Part shown: positions 61,842 through 64,000 of the stretch, one piece after another
Numbering within the stretch: the stretch's first letter is position 1
Layout of the letters: each line of letters starts with the position of its first letter
From: JAVBLD01 sp031553705
GTDB taxonomy: Bacteria > Bacteroidota > Bacteroidia > Bacteroidales > Marinifilaceae
Assembly (NCBI GenBank): GCA_031553705.1
Contig: JAVBLD010000001.1
Location: 99,643-163,642, forward strand
DNA: 64,000 nucleotides
Direction: 5' to 3'
The notes under the pieces: model-generated
What the model was told of the DNA's origin: nothing
The model's input: only the letters and a program-made list of their open reading frames with translations
Databases searched by the model: none
Program-made: the position numbers and the translations under genes

Positions 61842-63341
61842 ATTCTTATAAATGGCATACTCTTCTACTCCGAATTCCTTGTAAATACGGTGAAGTTCTG
61901 CTTCATTATCGGAAATAATCAATAACTTATCATTGGCAAGCAGATGGGTGTTACCGTCAGGAACAAAAAAGCGGTCGAGGCGTTTTATCAATACAACTAA
62001 TGTGTTATCTGGCAGTTTTATATCTATCAAATGGTTACCTTTTGCTAACATATCCGGAGTTACAATAATCTCCGATAATATCGATTTAATCTCTTCTGCC
62101 AACTCCATGCCAAACTCCTTTACAATCTTTTTCTCAGGCATAGCCAATCCCAACAATTTCGCAGCATAGGTGACAGTAGTACCTTGGATCAGCAAGGAAA
62201 GGATCGTGATAAAAAATACAATATCGAATATTTCCTGAGCCTTGGGTGTATTTGCGATCAATGGATAAGTGGCAAAGATAATCGGTACGGCTCCCCGTAG
62301 CCCGACCCATGAAACATAGATGCGTCCTTGCCATGTCATCCTGCGAAAAGGGGATAAGCAAAGGAGCATACTTACAGGACGTGCGATAAGAATCATAAAG
62401 ATACCTGTCAACAATCCGATTCCTGCAATGTCGATCAATGCAGAGGGTCTGACCATTAGACCTAATGTCAGGAACATAATGATCTGAGCCAGCCATGTAA
62501 GACCGTCGAAAAAATTCGATATGTTTCTTTTATGGGTGAGCCGTCGATTCCCAACGATCAGCCCGGTAATATAAACGGCAAGATAACCATTACCGTGGAG
62601 CAGATCGGTAAAAGAGAAGGTGAAAAAAGCAAAAGTAAGCAAGATTACTTGGTAAAGGGATTCGTTTTGAGGATGGATACGGTTGATGGCCACTACAGCC
62701 AGCCGGCCTATCAGGTAACCAATCATAATCCCGACGCAGAATTGTATGATAAATGTTAAGGCGATATGAAAAGCATCAGTACCTCCTACCCGAATGATCT
62801 GGATTAACAGGATCGTCAGCATATAAGCCATCGGATCGTTGCTGCCACTCTCTAGTTCAAGTAATGAACGCAGATTGTGCTTCAGCCGCAAGCTACGGGA
62901 ACGAAGAATATTAAAGACCGACGCCGAATCGGTAGAAGACATGACTGCAGCCAACAACAGACAGTTAGTGAAAGGAATTTCTACTTGTGGAAAAATCGTA
63001 TCGACTACCCAGAACACAAACAGTCCAGTAATTATAGTGGTAAACAGAACACCGAGTGTTGCCAGGATTATACCTTGCCCAAGTATCGGTTTCACCTCAG
63101 ATAACTTAGTGCCCATCCCACCTGAAAACAGAATGATAGTCAACGAAACTATACCGATAAACTGAGCATAATGAGGATCTTCGAAGCGGATACCGACCCC
63201 TTCACTGCCAAAAAGCATTCCGACAATCAAAAAAATCAATAATGTCGGCATTCCCAGTCGAAAACCCGTTCTTCCGAGTATAAGGCTGGTAAATAATAAA
63301 ATAGAACCAACTAATAGAATATTTTCAGTAGTAAGGTTCAT
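61839..63341 (-). CDS. NhaP2/CvrA-type K+(Na+)/H+ antiporter with TrkA-C domain
   Basis: 500 residues. About 12-13 membrane helices of the CPA1 fold with SSTDSASVFNILRSRSL and LLELESGSNDPMAYMLTIL (the transport Asp residues) and WVGLRGAVPIIFATYPLI. A C-terminal TrkA_C domain (about 400-490, HLIDIKLPDNTLVVLIKRLD, FVPDGNTHLLANDKLLII) probably binds nucleotide. Exchanges K+ or Na+ for protons across the inner membrane. Monocistronic. Confidence 0.95.
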   Translation of the reverse strand: MNLTTENILLVGSILLFTSLILGRTGFRLGMPTLLIFLIVGMLFGSEGVGIRFEDPHYAQFIGIVSLTIILFSGGMGTKLSEVKPILGQGIILATLGVLFTTIITGLFVFWVVDTIFPQVEIPFTNCLLLAAVMSSTDSASVFNILRSRSLRLKHNLRSLLELESGSNDPMAYMLTILLIQIIRVGGTDAFHIALTFIIQFCVGIMIGYLIGRLAVVAINRIHPQNESLYQVILLTFAFFTFSFTDLLHGNGYLAVYITGLIVGNRRLTHKRNISNFFDGLTWLAQIIMFLTLGLMVRPSALIDIAGIGLLTGIFMILIARPVSMLLCLSPFRRMTWQGRIYVSWVGLRGAVPIIFATYPLIANTPKAQEIFDIVFFITILSLLIQGTTVTYAAKLLGLAMPEKKIVKEFGMELAEEIKSILSEIIVTPDMLAKGNHLIDIKLPDNTLVVLIKRLDRFFVPDGNTHLLANDKLLIISDNEAELHRIYKEFGVEEYAIYKN

Positions 63342-63505
63342 AAGGGGCGTTTTTAGGTTATGGGATAAACTCCCATATCGATTTTAACGCCAGCCAAAGA
63401 GTAAAGTTGTACCGCTTAAATTATTTTAGGAAAGGGATCAAAAAAACAAAAAATCGTAATCATCGCAAGATAATAAAAGTGTCAATATGTTTTTTTGTAA
63501 TTATT

Positions 63506-63535
63506 TTTGAAGTTGTAATTTTTCCTCTATATTTG
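63506..63535 (+). promoter_or_regulatory. tRNA-Ser promoter
   Basis: TTTG (63506-63509), 18-base spacer, TATATTTG (63528-63535), 11 bases before the tRNA. Confidence 0.65.
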
Positions 63536-63546
63536 TACCCGCATTT

Positions 63547-63631
63547 GGAGAGATGGCAGAGTGGTCGATCGCGGCGGTCTTGAAAACCGTTGAAGTGAAA
63601 GCTTCCGGGGGTTCGAATCCCTCTCTCTCCG
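63547..63631 (+). tRNA. tRNA-Ser (anticodon TGA)
   Basis: Class II tRNA: acceptor GGAGAGA/TCTCTCC, anticodon loop CTTGAAA giving TGA, long variable arm GAAG...CTTC, T loop TTCGAAT, discriminator G. Its 3' end is followed by sequence of mobile-element character, a usual integration neighbourhood. Confidence 0.95.
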
Positions 63632-63667
63632 CGGAAAGCCTAAGACAACAGGCGACAAAAGACGGAC

Positions 63668-63700
63668 AAGCCCTACAAATCAACGATTTGTGGGGCTTTT
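63668..63700 (+). terminator. tRNA-Ser terminator
   Basis: AAGCCCTACAAATC (63668-63681) / GATTTGTGGGGCTT (63685-63698), one G-T type mismatch, then a T run. Confidence 0.82.
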
Positions 63701-63768
63701 TCTTTGTCTATGGTGTCGGGGTCGAAAGCCAATAAAATGCCAAAAATGGACAGAGTTCCATCGCTAAT

Positions 63769-64000
63769 TCGTAACCTATTCTAATGAAACTAAAATAGGT
63801 TACGATTTGTCCGAAATTGGCAGTCTGTTGTCGTGTATTGGCAGCCTGCATGTACTTAATTGGAAAAAACGGCTAAATAGACCCCTGAATGTCGGAGGAA
63901 AATGACCCCCCGAAGCTGGTTTAGAAAAAAGCGTAAAGTTGTCCACCGGAACGGGGTCTTTAAGGGAGATAAAATATGTCCGGTTTAACAACTAAATTTT
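63769..64000 (+). mobile_element. probable left end of an IS21-like insertion sequence (cut by window edge)
   Basis: A perfect 12-bp inverted repeat TCGTAACCTATT (63769-63780) / AATAGGTTACGA (63794-63805) is followed by two 21-base direct repeats (63807-63827 and 63828-63848, both starting TTGTC and ending ATTGGCAGyCTG). Next come three related segments AAATAGACCCC, AAAATGACCCCCC and AAAGTTGTCCACC (about 63874-63947). Multiple terminal repeats of this kind, placed before the first transposase gene, are typical of IS21-family ends. The element continues past the window, so family and exact border are unproven. Confidence 0.4.
63976..64000 (+). CDS. start of a gene, possibly IS21-type transposase istA (partial)
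   Basis: ATG at 63976 follows a Shine-Dalgarno-like AAGGGAG (63962-63968) at normal spacing and opens MSGLTTKF before the window ends. Its position just inside the repeat-rich end fits an istA start, but eight codons cannot identify it. Confidence 0.35.

Noticed and set aside
1..64000. CRISPR arrays, rRNA operons, replication origin
   Set aside because: No regularly spaced direct repeats with unique spacers, no rRNA-like sequence and no DnaA-box cluster were seen on reading through.

Overview
The window looks like a chromosomal segment of an anaerobic member of the Bacteroidales (Bacteroidota). The gene content fits: a GT3-GT35 glycogen synthase/phosphorylase fusion, a long disordered extension on a 23S pseudouridine synthase, a DUF4831 protein, a DUF2027-Smr protein, DPP IV, an anaerobic sulfatase-maturating radical SAM enzyme, NfnAB and a flavodiiron protein. 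Many genes carry the Bacteroidota -7 promoter element TAnnTTTG, several with a -33 TTTG 18-20 bases upstream. Genus is not decidable from sequence alone; Tannerellaceae- or Dysgonomonadaceae-like relatives are plausible. There are no rRNA genes, CRISPR arrays or complete prophage.

Layout. 0-4 kb: leftward tgt-lptG/F-rluB cluster. 4-8 kb: rightward DPP IV and PepD peptidases. 7.9-14.2 kb: leftward phage-tailspike-like beta-helix gene split by an in-frame amber codon, then hutU, then an anSME; a remnant of a second tailspike-type 3' end lies between hutU and the anSME. 14.4-16.4 kb: Smr protein and thioredoxin reductase. 16.4-18.1 kb: two paralogous small helix-turn-helix genes, each with the same promoter, operator-like inverted repeats and upstream reverse-strand terminator. 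18.2-19.4 kb: two hypothetical proteins. 19.5-31.7 kb: rightward genes for a THUMP-like methyltransferase, two tandem acyl-CoA ligases with a 39-codon ORF between them, FtsK, a CPBP protease, a C1B peptidase, a flavodiiron protein and a D-hydroxyacid dehydrogenase. 31.8-35.4 kb: leftward orphan histidine kinase and nfnAB. 36-47 kb: a five-gene leftward glycogen cluster (glgB, debranching enzyme, GT4, GH57, synthase/phosphorylase fusion). 48-53 kb: DUF2795, CLC channel, DUF4831, NnrDE. 53.4-63.6 kb: tRNA-Gln, hypothetical protein, radical SAM DNA-metabolism pair, a multi-PAS kinase, NlpE-like lipoprotein, tRNA-Pro, nitroreductase, cation/proton antiporter and tRNA-Ser. The last 200 bases downstream of tRNA-Ser look like the left end of an insertion sequence (IS21-like) cut by the window edge.

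How the parts fit. The glycogen cluster encodes chain extension, branching, debranching, alpha-glucan cleavage and phosphorolysis. FprA-type flavodiiron protein, NfnAB and thioredoxin reductase fit redox and oxygen defence in an anaerobe. The observations most worth a second look are the duplicated HTH/operator/terminator modules, the amber-interrupted tailspike gene with its distant remnant, the radical SAM + DUF4130-type pair without a uracil-DNA glycosylase, a cysteine-rich PAS kinase, and a Tgt that has lost two of its zinc-ligand cysteines.
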